In this document: one piece after another, positions 16,982 through 28,058 of the stretch | Layout: each line of letters begins with the position of its first letter | Numbering within the stretch: position 1 is the stretch's first letter | Source of the DNA: Hyphomicrobiales bacterium | Lineage (GTDB): Bacteria; Pseudomonadota; Alphaproteobacteria; Rhizobiales; Beijerinckiaceae | NCBI GenBank assembly: GCA_947447895.1 | Contig: CANFLM010000008.1 | Span: forward strand, 1-56,965 | Length of the DNA: 56,965 nucleotides | Direction of reading: 5' to 3' | The notes under the pieces: generated by a model | The model's database searches: none | What the model was told of the DNA's origin: nothing | What the model saw: only the letters and a program-made list of their open reading frames with translations | Translations under genes and position numbers: made by a program

Positions 16982-17956
16982 TCAGGACCACTGGATCGGT
17001 TGCAGGCGGAAGCCGTCGCCGTCACGCCAGATATGGCCGGTGGCGGGGAAGGGGGCATGGTAGAAAGCCACCTGCATCTTGTCGCTCGCCAGCTGGTCAA
17101 GCACGCGGCGGCGCGACAGACGGGCCATTTCCGCATCCATGTCATACATCACCGCCCAATCGGGACGGCGGACGAACAGACCGGGATGGTTGGTGATGTC
17201 GGATACCAGCATCAGACTGCTGGAGCCTGATGTCACAGCAAAAACCATATGGCCGGGCGAATGGCCGAAGGCGGCTTGCGCGATGATGCCGGGGGCGACT
17301 TCATCGCCGGGCTTGTAAAATTTCAGGTTTTTGGCGATGGGGTCGAACACCCGATGGACGTTTCTGAACGCGCCCTTCATGGCTTCCGGCGCATTGTTCA
17401 TGCGGCCATCATCGATCCAGAAATCCCATTCCTGCTGACCGACCCAGACTTCGGCATTAGGGAACTGGGCGGTGCCGTCCTTCAGGCGCAGGCCGTTGAT
17501 GTGGTCGCCGTGGAAATGGCTGATCACCACGCGGTCCACTTTGGCGGGGTCAAAGCCTGCCGCCTTGAAATTGGCCATCCAGCGGCCTGTCGTCGCGGGG
17601 CCGAGATCGCCGATACCGGTATCGATCAGGACCAGCTTGCCACCGGTTTCCACCACGGTGGTGGTGAAAGTCACCCGCACGGCATCCTTGGGGAAGAATT
17701 GTTCTTCGGCCAGCTTGCGGACATCTTCGAGCGAGGCGTTTTTGACGAAATTCTCGATGGGAACCTGATTGTAGCCTTCGTGGATGGCGGTCAGTTTCAG
17801 ATCGCCGACGGTGTAGCGGTAGAAAGCGGGCGATTGCAGCGAGGAGGCAGGCGGGGTTTGAGCATTCACGGGATCAACCAATTGCGAGGCTACACCGGCC
17901 AGAGCTGCGCCGGCGAGCATGTTACGACGGGAAAGCGAGAGGGGGGAAACGGACAT
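16982..17956 (-). CDS. MBL-fold metallo-hydrolase with twin-arginine signal
   Basis: A 324-residue exported hydrolase. The binuclear zinc motif HFHGDH is at residues 147-152 (VVISHFHGDHINGL), followed by later ligands in GHSPGHMVF and SDITNHPGL. The N-terminus LSLSRRNMLAGAALAGVA is a good twin-arginine signal. The mature start FYRYTVGDLKLTAIHEG resembles the branch that includes methyl parathion hydrolase and some acyl-homoserine lactonases, so a lactone or ester substrate is possible but unproven. The start at 17956 follows GGAG with 6-nt spacing. It lies directly upstream of the exported glutathione peroxidase gene. Confidence 0.9.
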   Translation of the reverse strand: MSVSPLSLSRRNMLAGAALAGVASQLVDPVNAQTPPASSLQSPAFYRYTVGDLKLTAIHEGYNQVPIENFVKNASLEDVRKLAEEQFFPKDAVRVTFTTTVVETGGKLVLIDTGIGDLGPATTGRWMANFKAAGFDPAKVDRVVISHFHGDHINGLRLKDGTAQFPNAEVWVGQQEWDFWIDDGRMNNAPEAMKGAFRNVHRVFDPIAKNLKFYKPGDEVAPGIIAQAAFGHSPGHMVFAVTSGSSSLMLVSDITNHPGLFVRRPDWAVMYDMDAEMARLSRRRVLDQLASDKMQVAFYHAPFPATGHIWRDGDGFRLQPIQWS

Positions 17957-18090
17957 GATGGTCTCCATCAGGAAAATGGGCTGAGTGCGAAACGAATGGA
18001 CGACTAACTCTGTTACGGATCATCGTCCTATTTAGATCAATGGGCAACTGCCTGCTTGACTCTTTTTATCGCTGTGCGAGAGTTCCTCAA

Positions 18091-18198
18091 TCCGAGGGGT
18101 GCCCCGTCAAGGGGCTGAGATGCACTGGTGGCAGCACGTGTGCAAACCCTTTGAACCTGATCCGGTTTGTACCGGCGGAGGGACGGGATTTGCTCGGC
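18091..18198 (+). promoter_or_regulatory. TPP riboswitch (THI element)
   Basis: The core TPP-binding sequences are present in order: GAGGGGTGCC, GGCTGAGA (18113-18120), ACCCTTTGAACCTGATC, and CCGG...CCGGCGGAGGGA. An outer stem CCGAG (18092-18096) / CTCGG (18193-18197) can close the structure. It lies 66 nt before thiC, the standard position. Binding of thiamine pyrophosphate is expected to hide the thiC ribosome site or stop transcription, lowering expression of thiC and the coupled TRAP gene. Confidence 0.95.
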
Positions 18199-18248
18199 AT
18201 CATGATTTGCCCCACAGCATGAACGACTCTTCCGCTTTCATTGCATAA

Positions 18249-20110
<1,862 letters not shown>

Positions 20111-20111
<1 letters not shown>

Positions 20112-21181
20112 TGGGAAAGACCGGAGTGATTTCAAGACGTCATCTGTTGGGTGCGGCGGCGGTGGCCGGGTCTGTGGCGGCTCCCGCCGTGCAGGCCCAA
20201 AGCCTCATCCGCTGGCGCATGGCCACCTCCTGGCCCAAAAATCTGGTGGGACCGGCCGATTCGGCCCGTCGCCTTGCCCAGCGGATCGAGGGGATGAGCC
20301 AGGGCCGCATCAGGATCGATGTGTTCTCCGCAGGCGAGATTGTTCCGGCTTTCGCGGTGTTCGATGCGGTTGCCAACGGCACGGTCGATCTGGGACACAC
20401 GGCTTCGTTTTTCGTGGGCGGCAAAATTCCGGCGGCGGTGTTTTTCACCACGGTGCCGTTCGGCATGGGGCCGGTCGGCTCGCAAGCCTGGCTGGAGGCG
20501 GGTGGCGGAAAGCAGCTGTGGGATCGGCTTTATGCCGACCATGGCGTCAAACCTTTTCTGGGCGGCAATACCGGCCCTTCGCTGGGAGGGTGGTTTCGCA
20601 AACCCTTGCAAGGCGTTGAAGATGTGAAGGGTTTGCGGTTGCGTGTGACAGGTTTGGGCGGCGAAGTCTATCGCCGGTTGGGGGCCGTTCCGCAGGCAAT
20701 CCCGCCCGGTGATGTCTATCCGGCTTTGGAGCGCGGTACGATTGATGCGGTGGAATTGCTCGGTCCGATGAATGATGCCGATCTCGGTCTGTCACGTATT
20801 GCCCCGTATGTGTTGATGCCGGGCTTCAACAAGCCCAACGGAGCCTCCGAATTGCTGATCTCGCAGGCTGCTTGGCAGGCGCTGCCGGCGGATTTGCAGT
20901 CTGTGGTTGACAATGCCTGTCTGGCCGAACATGGCGCGGCCCTGGCGCAAGCGCAGATTTTGCAGGCCCAGGCTTTGGCCGAGATCGCCCGCAATGGTGC
21001 CCAATTCATGCCCGTGCCCAAAGACCTGCTGGAACAGGCCCGCAAGATTGCCCGTGACGTTTTGGCCGAGACGGCGGCCAAAAGTCCTTTGGCGGCCTCC
21101 ATCTATGAGAGTTACACCGCCGCGCAAGCCATCATGCAGCCATGGGACCGGCTGACCTATCTGCCGCAGGACAAGGCCTAG
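20111..21181 (+). CDS. TRAP transporter substrate-binding protein (DctP family) in the thiC operon
   Basis: A 356-residue periplasmic binding protein with a twin-arginine-like signal (SRRHLLGAAAVAGSVAAP ... VQAQ). The mature part opens RWRMATSWPKNLVGPADSARR and contains DVKGLRLRVTGLGGEVYRRLGA and GDVYPALERGTIDAVE, hallmarks of the DctP/TakP group that bind 2-oxoacids and related carboxylates through the conserved arginine. No TRAP permease gene lies nearby, so its membrane partner is elsewhere or it works otherwise. Its start overlaps the thiC stop by one base, so it should be controlled by the TPP riboswitch. A thiamine precursor or breakdown product is a reasonable guess for the ligand; there is no direct evidence. 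The 3' end overlaps convergent thiE by 4 bp. Confidence 0.9.
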
Positions 21182-21849
21182 CAGCGGGTTTTCAGGGCCA
21201 GATCGACCGCCTGACGCAGCTGGCGAGCCGCTGATTGCGGATCATCGGCTTTCAGCACGGCCCCGATCAGCGCAATCCCGTCAGCGCCGTGGGCGATGAC
21301 GTCGGCGAGATTTGTTGCATCAATGCCGGCAATGGCGCCGACCACCAGATCGGGTTTCAGGCTTTTGATCAGTCGTCTGAGTTCAAAAAGCCCGTTCAGG
21401 CCGATCGGCGCATCGGGATTGTCTTTGTGGACGGTGCCGAACACCCCGCCAAGGGTGGCATAATCGACAGGCTCGTCCTGCAATGCTCTGGCATGGCCCT
21501 GATGTTTGATCGTGCGGCCAAGAATGGCTTCAGGGCCAAGGATCGCGCGGGCATCATGCGGGGACAGGTCGCTCTGGCCCAGATGGACACCCTGCGCGCC
21601 GCTGACCTTGGCAACATCGACCCGGTCATTGATCAGCAGCGGGGGGTGTTTGTCGCCCATCGCCTCGCGCAACGCGGCCAGAATCAAGCAGGCTGTGTCG
21701 GCCATCAGGCCGCCATCGGCCTGTTTGTCGCGGTATTGCAGCAAGGTCGCGCCACCGACAGCACTTTGCACCGCCAATCCGGGCAGGCGGTTGCGTTCGA
21801 CCGCGACAGGATCAAGCAGGACATAGAGACGGTGGTCAACAGGGTTCAT
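21178..21849 (-). CDS. thiE: Thiamine phosphate synthase
   Basis: A 223-residue TIM-barrel enzyme joining HMP diphosphate to the thiazole phosphate to give thiamine phosphate. Motifs are LLQYRDK (near residue 40), LLINDRVDVA, GVHLGQSDLSP and the phosphate-binding C-terminal segment HGADGIALIGAVL. It overlaps thiM by 4 bp and converges on the TRAP gene of the thiC operon with a 4-bp tail-to-tail overlap. Length is normal. Confidence 0.97.
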   Translation of the reverse strand: MNPVDHRLYVLLDPVAVERNRLPGLAVQSAVGGATLLQYRDKQADGGLMADTACLILAALREAMGDKHPPLLINDRVDVAKVSGAQGVHLGQSDLSPHDARAILGPEAILGRTIKHQGHARALQDEPVDYATLGGVFGTVHKDNPDAPIGLNGLFELRRLIKSLKPDLVVGAIAGIDATNLADVIAHGADGIALIGAVLKADDPQSAARQLRQAVDLALKTRC

Positions 21850-22598
21850 GGCTGGTCCTCGATCCGCATGGACAGATCATAAGCGAGCCGCTCCGGTGAC
21901 AGATTGGCCAGTTCGTCAAGCAGTCGCACGGCAAAACTGCCCGGACCCTCGGCATCGCGCGCAGCAATATCCTGGGCTATGCCATAGGCGGCAAAGCCTG
22001 TTGCGGCTGCGAGAACAGGATTGTCGGTGACAGCCGCCAGCGCGGCCATGATGGCCGACAATGCGCAACCGCCTCCGGTGATCATGCTGCCATAGGCATG
22101 GCCATGGGCGAGCAGGATCCGGCCTTGGGCGGTCTCGACACGGTCTTCGACCCCCGATACCGCCAGCACGGTGTGGTGGGCCCCGAGGGCATCCGCCTCG
22201 GCCTGGTTGGCACGGATGATGGAAGGGGACAGAGCCAATAAATCGCGGGCATAAGCGAGCCGGTGCGCAGCGCGGTCGATCATCACCGGATCAAGCACCC
22301 ATGATTGTCCGGCCTCGCGGATCAGGGGAATGGCGGTGGCGATGGCATGGCGGCGTTCTGCGTCCAAAGTGCCGAGATTGACCAGCAAGGCATGGGCCGA
22401 GCGGCTGAAATCGTCAATTTCATGGGCATCCGTACTCATCGACGGCACGGCACCGACGGCCAGAAGGGTGTTGGCCGTCAGATTTTGCACCACAGAATTG
22501 GTGATGCAATGGACCCGCGGGGCCTTTGCTTTCAGTCTGGCCCACAGATCGGCTAGGGTTTGGGCCGTGATGGTCCGGGTCATGTTGTTGTGAACCAT
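21846..22598 (-). CDS. thiM: Hydroxyethylthiazole kinase
   Basis: A 250-residue kinase that phosphorylates the thiazole moiety for thiamine salvage. Family motifs are HCITNSVVQNLTANTLLAVGAVPSM at the N-terminus (substrate site), WVLDPVMID, IIRANQAEADAL, and ITGGGCALSAIMAA, which includes the catalytic cysteine region. A GTG immediately precedes the ATG at 22598; AGGA lies about 10 nt upstream. It is the first gene of a thiM-thiE pair. I do not see a second TPP riboswitch upstream; the gap to purB is only 18 bp, so it may be read through from purB. Confidence 0.96.
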   Translation of the reverse strand: MVHNNMTRTITAQTLADLWARLKAKAPRVHCITNSVVQNLTANTLLAVGAVPSMSTDAHEIDDFSRSAHALLVNLGTLDAERRHAIATAIPLIREAGQSWVLDPVMIDRAAHRLAYARDLLALSPSIIRANQAEADALGAHHTVLAVSGVEDRVETAQGRILLAHGHAYGSMITGGGCALSAIMAALAAVTDNPVLAAATGFAAYGIAQDIAARDAEGPGSFAVRLLDELANLSPERLAYDLSMRIEDQP

Positions 22599-22616
22599 CA
22601 CGTCCGTTTCCTGTTG

Positions 22617-23924
22617 TCAGGCGTTGCCGAACACCCGTTTGAAGATGGTGTCTACATGCTTCAAGTGGTAGCCCAGATCGAACTTTTCTTCGATTTCGGC
22701 ATGGCTTAGGGCGGCTGTGACTTCCGGATCGGCCTTCAGCAGCGTCAGAAAATCGCCTTCGCCGCGCCACACCGGCATGGCATTGCGCTGCACCAGACGA
22801 TAGGAATCCTCGCGGCTGACGCCCTTTTGGGTCAAAGCCAGCATCACCCGCTGCGAATGGACCAGGCCGCCAAGGCGGTCGAGGTTTTTCTGCATGTTTT
22901 CAGGATAGACCACCAGCTTGTCGATCACCCCTGTCAAACGGGCCAGCGCGAAATCCAGCGTGATGGTGGCATCGGGGCCGATCATCCGTTCCACCGAGGA
23001 ATGCGAAATGTCGCGTTCGTGCCACAAGGCGACATTTTCCATGGCGGGCATGGCAAAAGCACGCACCATGCGGGCCAGACCGGTCAGGTTTTCGGTCAGC
23101 ACCGGATTGCGCTTGTGCGGCATGGCTGAAGAGCCCTTCTGGCCCGGCGAGAAATATTCTTCCGCTTCCAGCACTTCCGAGCGCTGCAAATGTCGGATTT
23201 CGGTGGCCAGACGCTCGATCGACGAGGCGATGACGCCGAGTGTGGCGAAATACATCGCATGGCGGTCACGCGGGATCACCTGCGTCGAGACCGGCTCGAC
23301 ACTCAGGCCCATCGCTTTGGCGACATGTTCTTCGACGCTGGGATCGATATTGGCAAAGGTGCCGACGGCACCCGAAATCGCGCAGGTGGCGATTTCGGCA
23401 CGTGCCGCTTTCAAACGGTCGCGGCAACGGTCGAATTCGGCGTAGGCCAAAGCCAGTTTGATGCCGAGAGTGGTGGGTTCGGCATGGATGCCATGCGAAC
23501 GGCCGATCGTCGGGGTCATCTTGTGTTCGAAGGCCCGGCGTTTGATGGCGGCCAGCAAAGCGTCCAGATCGGCCAGCATCAGATCGGAAGCGCGCATCAA
23601 CTGCACGTTGAAGCAAGTGTCGAGCACATCCGACGAGGTCATGCCCTGATGCACGAAACGGGAATCAGGCCCGATAAATTCGCCCAGATGTGTCAGGAAG
23701 GCGATCACGTCATGCTTGACCTCGCGTTCGATGGCATCGATCTTTTCGACATCGAATACGGCACTGCCGCCTTTTTCCCAGATGGTTTTGGCGCTTTCTT
23801 TGGGGATTACCCCGATCGCAGCCAAAGCATCGCAGGCATGGGCCTCGATCTCGAACCAGATGCGGAACTTGGTTTCGGGTGACCAGATGGCGACCATTTC
23901 GGGGCGGCTGTAACGCGGGATCAT
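22617..23924 (-). CDS. purB: Adenylosuccinate lyase
   Basis: A 435-residue enzyme of the fumarase/aspartase superfamily that acts twice in purine synthesis, releasing fumarate from SAICAR and from adenylosuccinate. The signature loop GSSAMPHKRNP, carrying the catalytic serine, is clear. Other typical regions are the start MIPRYSRPEMVAIWSPE, the catalytic His region TIGRSHGIHAEP and the conserved block HERDISHSSVERM. Length is normal. It lies downstream of rpe with a 58-bp gap and upstream of thiM. Confidence 0.98.
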   Translation of the reverse strand: MIPRYSRPEMVAIWSPETKFRIWFEIEAHACDALAAIGVIPKESAKTIWEKGGSAVFDVEKIDAIEREVKHDVIAFLTHLGEFIGPDSRFVHQGMTSSDVLDTCFNVQLMRASDLMLADLDALLAAIKRRAFEHKMTPTIGRSHGIHAEPTTLGIKLALAYAEFDRCRDRLKAARAEIATCAISGAVGTFANIDPSVEEHVAKAMGLSVEPVSTQVIPRDRHAMYFATLGVIASSIERLATEIRHLQRSEVLEAEEYFSPGQKGSSAMPHKRNPVLTENLTGLARMVRAFAMPAMENVALWHERDISHSSVERMIGPDATITLDFALARLTGVIDKLVVYPENMQKNLDRLGGLVHSQRVMLALTQKGVSREDSYRLVQRNAMPVWRGEGDFLTLLKADPEVTAALSHAEIEEKFDLGYHLKHVDTIFKRVFGNA

Positions 23925-23982
23925 CTGTTGTCCTTACAATTTGGAGCAGGATAGTTCAGAGTTGGACCAATCGAGCAGGGCA

Positions 23983-24660
23983 TCAATGCTGGGTTGCCTC
24001 GGCGGCCTGTCGGATAGCGGAAATTTCACGTTTGTAACCGGCCTCGTCGCCCGCCTTGAACACGGCGGAACCGGCCACCAGCACATGCGCGCCGGCTTTG
24101 GCACAGAGCGGGGCGGTGTCGACTGTCACGCCGCCATCGACCTCCAGCATGATGTCGCGATCCCCGATCAGATCACGCACGCGCTCGATCTTCTCGACCA
24201 CCGGATGGATAAAAGCCTGCCCGCCAAAACCGGGATTGACCGTCATCAGCAGGACCAGATCGATCACCTCGAGCACCGGCTTGATCACGGCCACGGGTGT
24301 GCCGGGGTTCAAAGCCAAGCCGGCTTTGCAACCCAGAGCGCGGATGGTCTGCAAGGAGCGATAGGTATGTGCACCGGCTTCGGCATGGATGGTGATGACA
24401 TCGGCACCGGCTTTGGCAAACTGTTCGAGATAGGGATCGACCGGAGCAATCATCAGATGCACATCGAACACCGATTTGGACAGCGGCCGCAAGGCGCGGA
24501 TCACATCGGCGCCGTAGGAAATGTTCGGCACAAAATGGCCATCCATGACATCGAGATGGATCCAATCGGCACCGGCGCGATCAACAGCCTGCAATTCGTC
24601 GCCAAGACGGGCGAAATCGGCAGCCAGCAGGGAAGGGGCAATCACAATCGGTTTTGTCAT
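23983..24660 (-). CDS. rpe: Ribulose-phosphate 3-epimerase
   Basis: A 225-residue TIM-barrel enzyme interconverting ribulose 5-phosphate and xylulose 5-phosphate in the pentose phosphate pathway (and Calvin cycle where present). Motifs: IAPSLLAADFARL at the start, HLDVMDGHFVPN (metal and catalytic residues), VFDVHLMI, LLMTVNPGFGGQAFI and EVDGGVT. Length is standard. It lies upstream of purB on the same strand. No Calvin cycle genes are in the window, so a general carbon role is most likely. Confidence 0.98.
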   Translation of the reverse strand: MTKPIVIAPSLLAADFARLGDELQAVDRAGADWIHLDVMDGHFVPNISYGADVIRALRPLSKSVFDVHLMIAPVDPYLEQFAKAGADVITIHAEAGAHTYRSLQTIRALGCKAGLALNPGTPVAVIKPVLEVIDLVLLMTVNPGFGGQAFIHPVVEKIERVRDLIGDRDIMLEVDGGVTVDTAPLCAKAGAHVLVAGSAVFKAGDEAGYKREISAIRQAAEATQH

Positions 24661-24845
24661 GCTTTAGGGCGGTAACATTGCTGGCCTTTTGATGCAACGC
24701 GATCTGGCGGGTCTTCCCCGAAAATCGGTGGATCGTCTGTTGTTTCGAGACGGTTTCGGTCAAATCGGTGCTGCTGATTCAGGCTTGAGGGTTGCACTTG
24801 CGGTGCCGATGGCCAAAATAGATGCCTTAAAAGGAGTCGTCCGAT

Positions 24846-26093
24846 ATGCAGAAGTCGTTTGATTGTATTGTGCTGGGTGCGGGTGTCGTCGGCATAGCCA
24901 CCGCTTTGCAGATCCAGGATAAGGGTCGCTCGGTTCTGCTGCTCGACAAGGGCGAGGCCGGGGCTGCCACCAGCTATGGCAATGCGGGCATTATCGAAAG
25001 CTCGTCGATCTTCCCCCATGCCTTCCCCCAGGATGTCAGGGAAATCCTTTCGGTCACCGGCAACAGCCGGCTGGATGTGCGGTTCCACTGGAATGCGTTG
25101 CTGGATGCCGCGCCGTTCCTGTACCGTTATTGGCGCGCTTCGACGCCCGAGCGGCATCTGCAATCGGCCAAAGCGGCCTATCCGTTGATCCAGAATTGCC
25201 TGATCGAGCATATGAAGCTGGTCAATGCCGCCGGCGCGCAGCATCTGATCCGCAATGACGGCTGGATCAAACTCTATCGCAACGAGGCAAAATTCGCCCA
25301 GGCCGTCAAGGATCTCGACAAGATCAAGCCGTTCGGCGTCAAGCTCGAGGTTTTGACAGCGCAGCAATTTGCCGCCAAGGAACCGCATATCAAGCAGACG
25401 GTCGCCGGTGCCATCCATCTGCTTGATCCCGCCAATGTGACCGATCCCCAGGAATTGTCGCGCGCCTATCTGCGTCTGTTCGAACAACGCGGTGGCCTGT
25501 TTGTGAAAGGGGATGCCCGCAGTCTCGACCAGAACAGCCAGGGCGTCTGGCGGGTCAATACCGTCGAAGGTGCTGTGACTGGCCGCGATGTGGTGGTGGC
25601 GATGGGGCCTTGGGGGGCTGAAATGGCCAAAACTCTGGGCTATTATGTGCCGCTCGGCATCAAGCGCGGCTACCACCGCCATTACAAGCCCGTCGGCAAT
25701 GCGGTGCTCAACCATACGCTGTATGACGCCGACTATGCCTATTGTGCTGCCCCGATGCTGAAGGGCGTCCGGATCACCACGGGGGCGGAATTTGCCTTCC
25801 GCGATGCGCCGCCGTCGCCGGACCAGATGAATGCGATCGAGCCTCTGGCCCGCGAGACCTTCCCGCTTGGCGAGTCGGTCGAGGCCGAGCCATGGGTGGG
25901 CTCGCGGCCCTGCACGCCGGATATGCTGCCGGTGATCAGCCGCGGGGACAAGCACAAGGGGTTGTGGTTCGCCTTTGGCCATTCCCATCATGGCCTGACC
26001 CATGCGGCCGTCACAGGCCGCCTGCTGGCCGAGATGATGACCGGCGAACATACCCTGTGTGATCCCGCTCCGTTCAGCATCAACAGGTTCTGA
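24846..26093 (+). CDS. FAD-dependent oxidoreductase, D-amino-acid dehydrogenase (DadA)-like
   Basis: A 415-residue DAO-family flavoprotein. The N-terminal dinucleotide fold GAGVVGIATALQIQDKG follows VLLLDKGEAGAATSYGNAGII, a pattern typical of DadA, and the C-terminal block TPDMLPVI ... GLWFAFGHSHHGLTHA is also conserved in that group. These enzymes oxidise D-amino acids or other amines, passing electrons to the respiratory chain. An AAAGGAG site precedes the ATG. It stands alone, convergent with the P1 peptidase. Closest function could equally be a sarcosine- or hydroxyproline-type oxidase, so I give no symbol. Confidence 0.88.
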   Translation: MQKSFDCIVLGAGVVGIATALQIQDKGRSVLLLDKGEAGAATSYGNAGIIESSSIFPHAFPQDVREILSVTGNSRLDVRFHWNALLDAAPFLYRYWRASTPERHLQSAKAAYPLIQNCLIEHMKLVNAAGAQHLIRNDGWIKLYRNEAKFAQAVKDLDKIKPFGVKLEVLTAQQFAAKEPHIKQTVAGAIHLLDPANVTDPQELSRAYLRLFEQRGGLFVKGDARSLDQNSQGVWRVNTVEGAVTGRDVVVAMGPWGAEMAKTLGYYVPLGIKRGYHRHYKPVGNAVLNHTLYDADYAYCAAPMLKGVRITTGAEFAFRDAPPSPDQMNAIEPLARETFPLGESVEAEPWVGSRPCTPDMLPVISRGDKHKGLWFAFGHSHHGLTHAAVTGRLLAEMMTGEHTLCDPAPFSINRF

Positions 26094-26106
26094 TAAGCGG
26101 TTGTTT

Positions 26107-27132
26107 TTACGGGCCGAAACGGCTTCTGTAATCGGTCAGCGCATCGCCGAACGGCAGGGCGTGCGCCAGATAGACCCCGCGTGCGATCGCGCGGGCCAGC
26201 ACATCCGCCGCACTTCCGCACAGGTCGGCCAACGCGGCGGGATCCAGCGGTGTTTCCTCGGGGGCAGCGGTCGAGGCGGCAAAGACGATGTCGCCGTCCA
26301 TCGGCGTATGGACCGGCCGGATCGCCCGGGCCAAGCCGTCCTGCGCCGCATGGGCAACGCGTTTGCATTGGGCCTTTGTCAGCGGTGCATCGGTGGCAAT
26401 GACGGCGATTGTGGTGTTCTGGCCGATCGCCTCGTCGGCAGGCTCGCGGCTCTTGTAGCGGGGCAGCAACATGGCGGGCGTGACGGAAGCGGGCAGGCCA
26501 TGGCCGCCGAATTCCTTGTCCTGCTCGTAAGGAGCGGCCCAGAAATGACGGCTCTGCCCCATGGTGACCTGACCGACGGCATTGACCACCACCACGGCTC
26601 CCACCGTAAACCCGTTTGCTAGCCTCGCCGAGGTTGATCCCAATCCGCCTTTGAGATCGGCCAGTGTCGCACCCAGCCCAGCCCCGTGACTGCCCAGTTG
26701 CATGTCCTTGCCGGCGCGTTTGGTGGCACGCAGGCCCATATCGAAATAGGGGTGGAAGGAGGTGGTCTGCCCGTCGGCAAAGCTTTTGTCGCCGCCATTG
26801 AGCAGATCGAAAATAATGGCTTGCGGCACAATCGGCACCCGCACCGAGCCAACCTGAAAACCGCGCCCCTTCTGGGCCAGTCCCGCAATCACCCCGCCCG
26901 CCGCGTCCAGCCCGAAGGCGGAGCCACCTGAGAGGGCGATCGCGTCAATACGCCCGACAGTCATTTCGGGTTCCAGCAGGGCGGTGTCTCGGGTGCCCGG
27001 TGCGCCACCGAGAATGGAAATCGAAGCGATGGCCGGAGTTTCGAACAGTACCACGCTGACGCCGGAGGCAATCGCGTGATTGTCCGACTGGCCAAAATAC
27101 ACTCCGGGAACATCTGTGATCAGATTGCGCAT
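26107..27132 (-). CDS. P1-family peptidase (DmpA/L-aminopeptidase-D-esterase type)
   Basis: A 341-residue member of the N-terminal-nucleophile P1 (peptidase S58) family. It opens NLITDVPGVYFGQSDN and contains ILGGAPGTRDTALLEPEMTVGRIDAIALSGGSAFGLDAAGGV split across typical conserved blocks, then NTTIAVIATDAPLTKAQ, where the residue after NT is the likely self-cleavage and nucleophile site (Thr instead of the Ser of DmpA). Homologues release N-terminal residues from short peptides. The ATG at 27132 is preferred over a TTG at 27147. Ribosome site is weak. It is divergent from ccdA. Confidence 0.88.
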   Translation of the reverse strand: MRNLITDVPGVYFGQSDNHAIASGVSVVLFETPAIASISILGGAPGTRDTALLEPEMTVGRIDAIALSGGSAFGLDAAGGVIAGLAQKGRGFQVGSVRVPIVPQAIIFDLLNGGDKSFADGQTTSFHPYFDMGLRATKRAGKDMQLGSHGAGLGATLADLKGGLGSTSARLANGFTVGAVVVVNAVGQVTMGQSRHFWAAPYEQDKEFGGHGLPASVTPAMLLPRYKSREPADEAIGQNTTIAVIATDAPLTKAQCKRVAHAAQDGLARAIRPVHTPMDGDIVFAASTAAPEETPLDPAALADLCGSAADVLARAIARGVYLAHALPFGDALTDYRSRFGP

Positions 27133-27185
27133 GCGCTCACTGTGCAAGGGATCGCTTTTGCTGGCAAGGGGCGGGGCATATGGCG

Positions 27186-27227
27186 GGCCTTCTCTTCCTC
27201 TTGGGGCAGGCCTTCTCTTCCTCTTGG
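27186..27227. repeat. Two-copy tandem repeat upstream of ccdA
   Basis: The 19-mer GGCCTTCTCTTCCTCTTGG occurs at 27186-27204 and again at 27209-27227, separated by 4 bp (period 23). The repeat ends 21 bp before the ccdA start, between it and the divergent peptidase gene. It may be a recent duplication or a pair of binding sites. The pyrimidine-rich strand is the plus strand. Confidence 0.85.
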
Positions 27228-27248
27228 TGATAGCGTAAAGCTTTATTC

Positions 27249-27977
27249 ATGAATGATATTTCGATCCCCGCAGTGTTTCTTGCCGGTATTCTCAGTTTTC
27301 TGAGCCCCTGCGTCCTTCCGCTTGTGCCGCCCTATCTGACCTATCTGGCCGGACAGACAGCCGAGGAATTGCTCAACAAAGGCACGAAAAAGGCCCAAAA
27401 AGAGCTGTTTCTGGCGGCCTTGCTGTTTGTGCTTGGTTTTTCGACGGTGTTCATCGGTCTGGGCGCGACGGCCTCGGCCTTCGGCCAGGTGTTGCGGGCC
27501 AATCTCGAATGGCTGTCGGCTCTGGCGGGGCTGGCCATCATGGCGATGGGGTTCCACTTCCTCGGCCTGTTCAAATTCGCCTGGCTCTATCGGGAGAAGC
27601 GCCTGCACATCAACAAGCCGCTCGGTCTATGGGGGGGGTATGTGATGGGGCTGGCCTTTGCTTTCGGCTGGACGCCCTGCATCGGTCCCGTTCTGGCGGC
27701 GATTTTGGCGGTGGCGGGGGCTGAGGAGACGGTCTGGCGCGGCGCGGCCTTGCTGGCCGTCTATTCGGCGGGGCTTGGTGTGCCGTTCCTGCTGGCTGCC
27801 ACCGCGCTTGAAGGCTTTACCCGTCTTGCCGCACGTTTCCGCCGTTCCATGCCGGTTATCGAACGGTTGACCGGTCTGGCACTGGTGGTCACAGGTATTG
27901 CCTTCCTGACCGGCGGCTTTTCCGAATTGTCCTACTGGCTGATCGAAACCTTCCCGGCTCTGGCCCGATTGGGCTGA
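27249..27977 (+). CDS. ccdA: Cytochrome c biogenesis protein CcdA
   Basis: A 242-residue inner-membrane protein with six hydrophobic segments that carries reducing power from cytoplasmic thioredoxin to the periplasm for cytochrome c maturation. The redox cysteines are in SFLSPCVLPLVPPYL (helix 1) and AFGWTPCIGPVLAAIL (helix 4), the diagnostic pair. Length matches the short CcdA form rather than the three-domain DsbD. It stands alone between the P1 peptidase and the liv operon. A strong terminator follows at 28012. Confidence 0.97.
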   Translation: MNDISIPAVFLAGILSFLSPCVLPLVPPYLTYLAGQTAEELLNKGTKKAQKELFLAALLFVLGFSTVFIGLGATASAFGQVLRANLEWLSALAGLAIMAMGFHFLGLFKFAWLYREKRLHINKPLGLWGGYVMGLAFAFGWTPCIGPVLAAILAVAGAEETVWRGAALLAVYSAGLGVPFLLAATALEGFTRLAARFRRSMPVIERLTGLALVVTGIAFLTGGFSELSYWLIETFPALARLG

Positions 27978-28011
27978 ATAATCGGTCTGTTTCCAACTGT
28001 TCACGCATAAA

Positions 28012-28038
28012 AAAAAGGGGCCGAGACGGCCCCTTTTT
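28012..28038. terminator. Bidirectional terminator between ccdA and the liv binding protein
   Basis: Stem AAAAAGGGGCCG / CGGCCCCTTTTT with a 3-nt AGA loop. It gives a T-run on both strands, so it can end ccdA transcripts from the left and the liv binding-protein transcript from the right. Confidence 0.93.
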
Positions 28039-28058
28039 CCGTTAAGCGGCAGGACCGC

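Noticed and set aside
27186-27227. Possible start of a CRISPR array
   Set aside because: Only two repeats with a 4-bp spacer; no cas genes.
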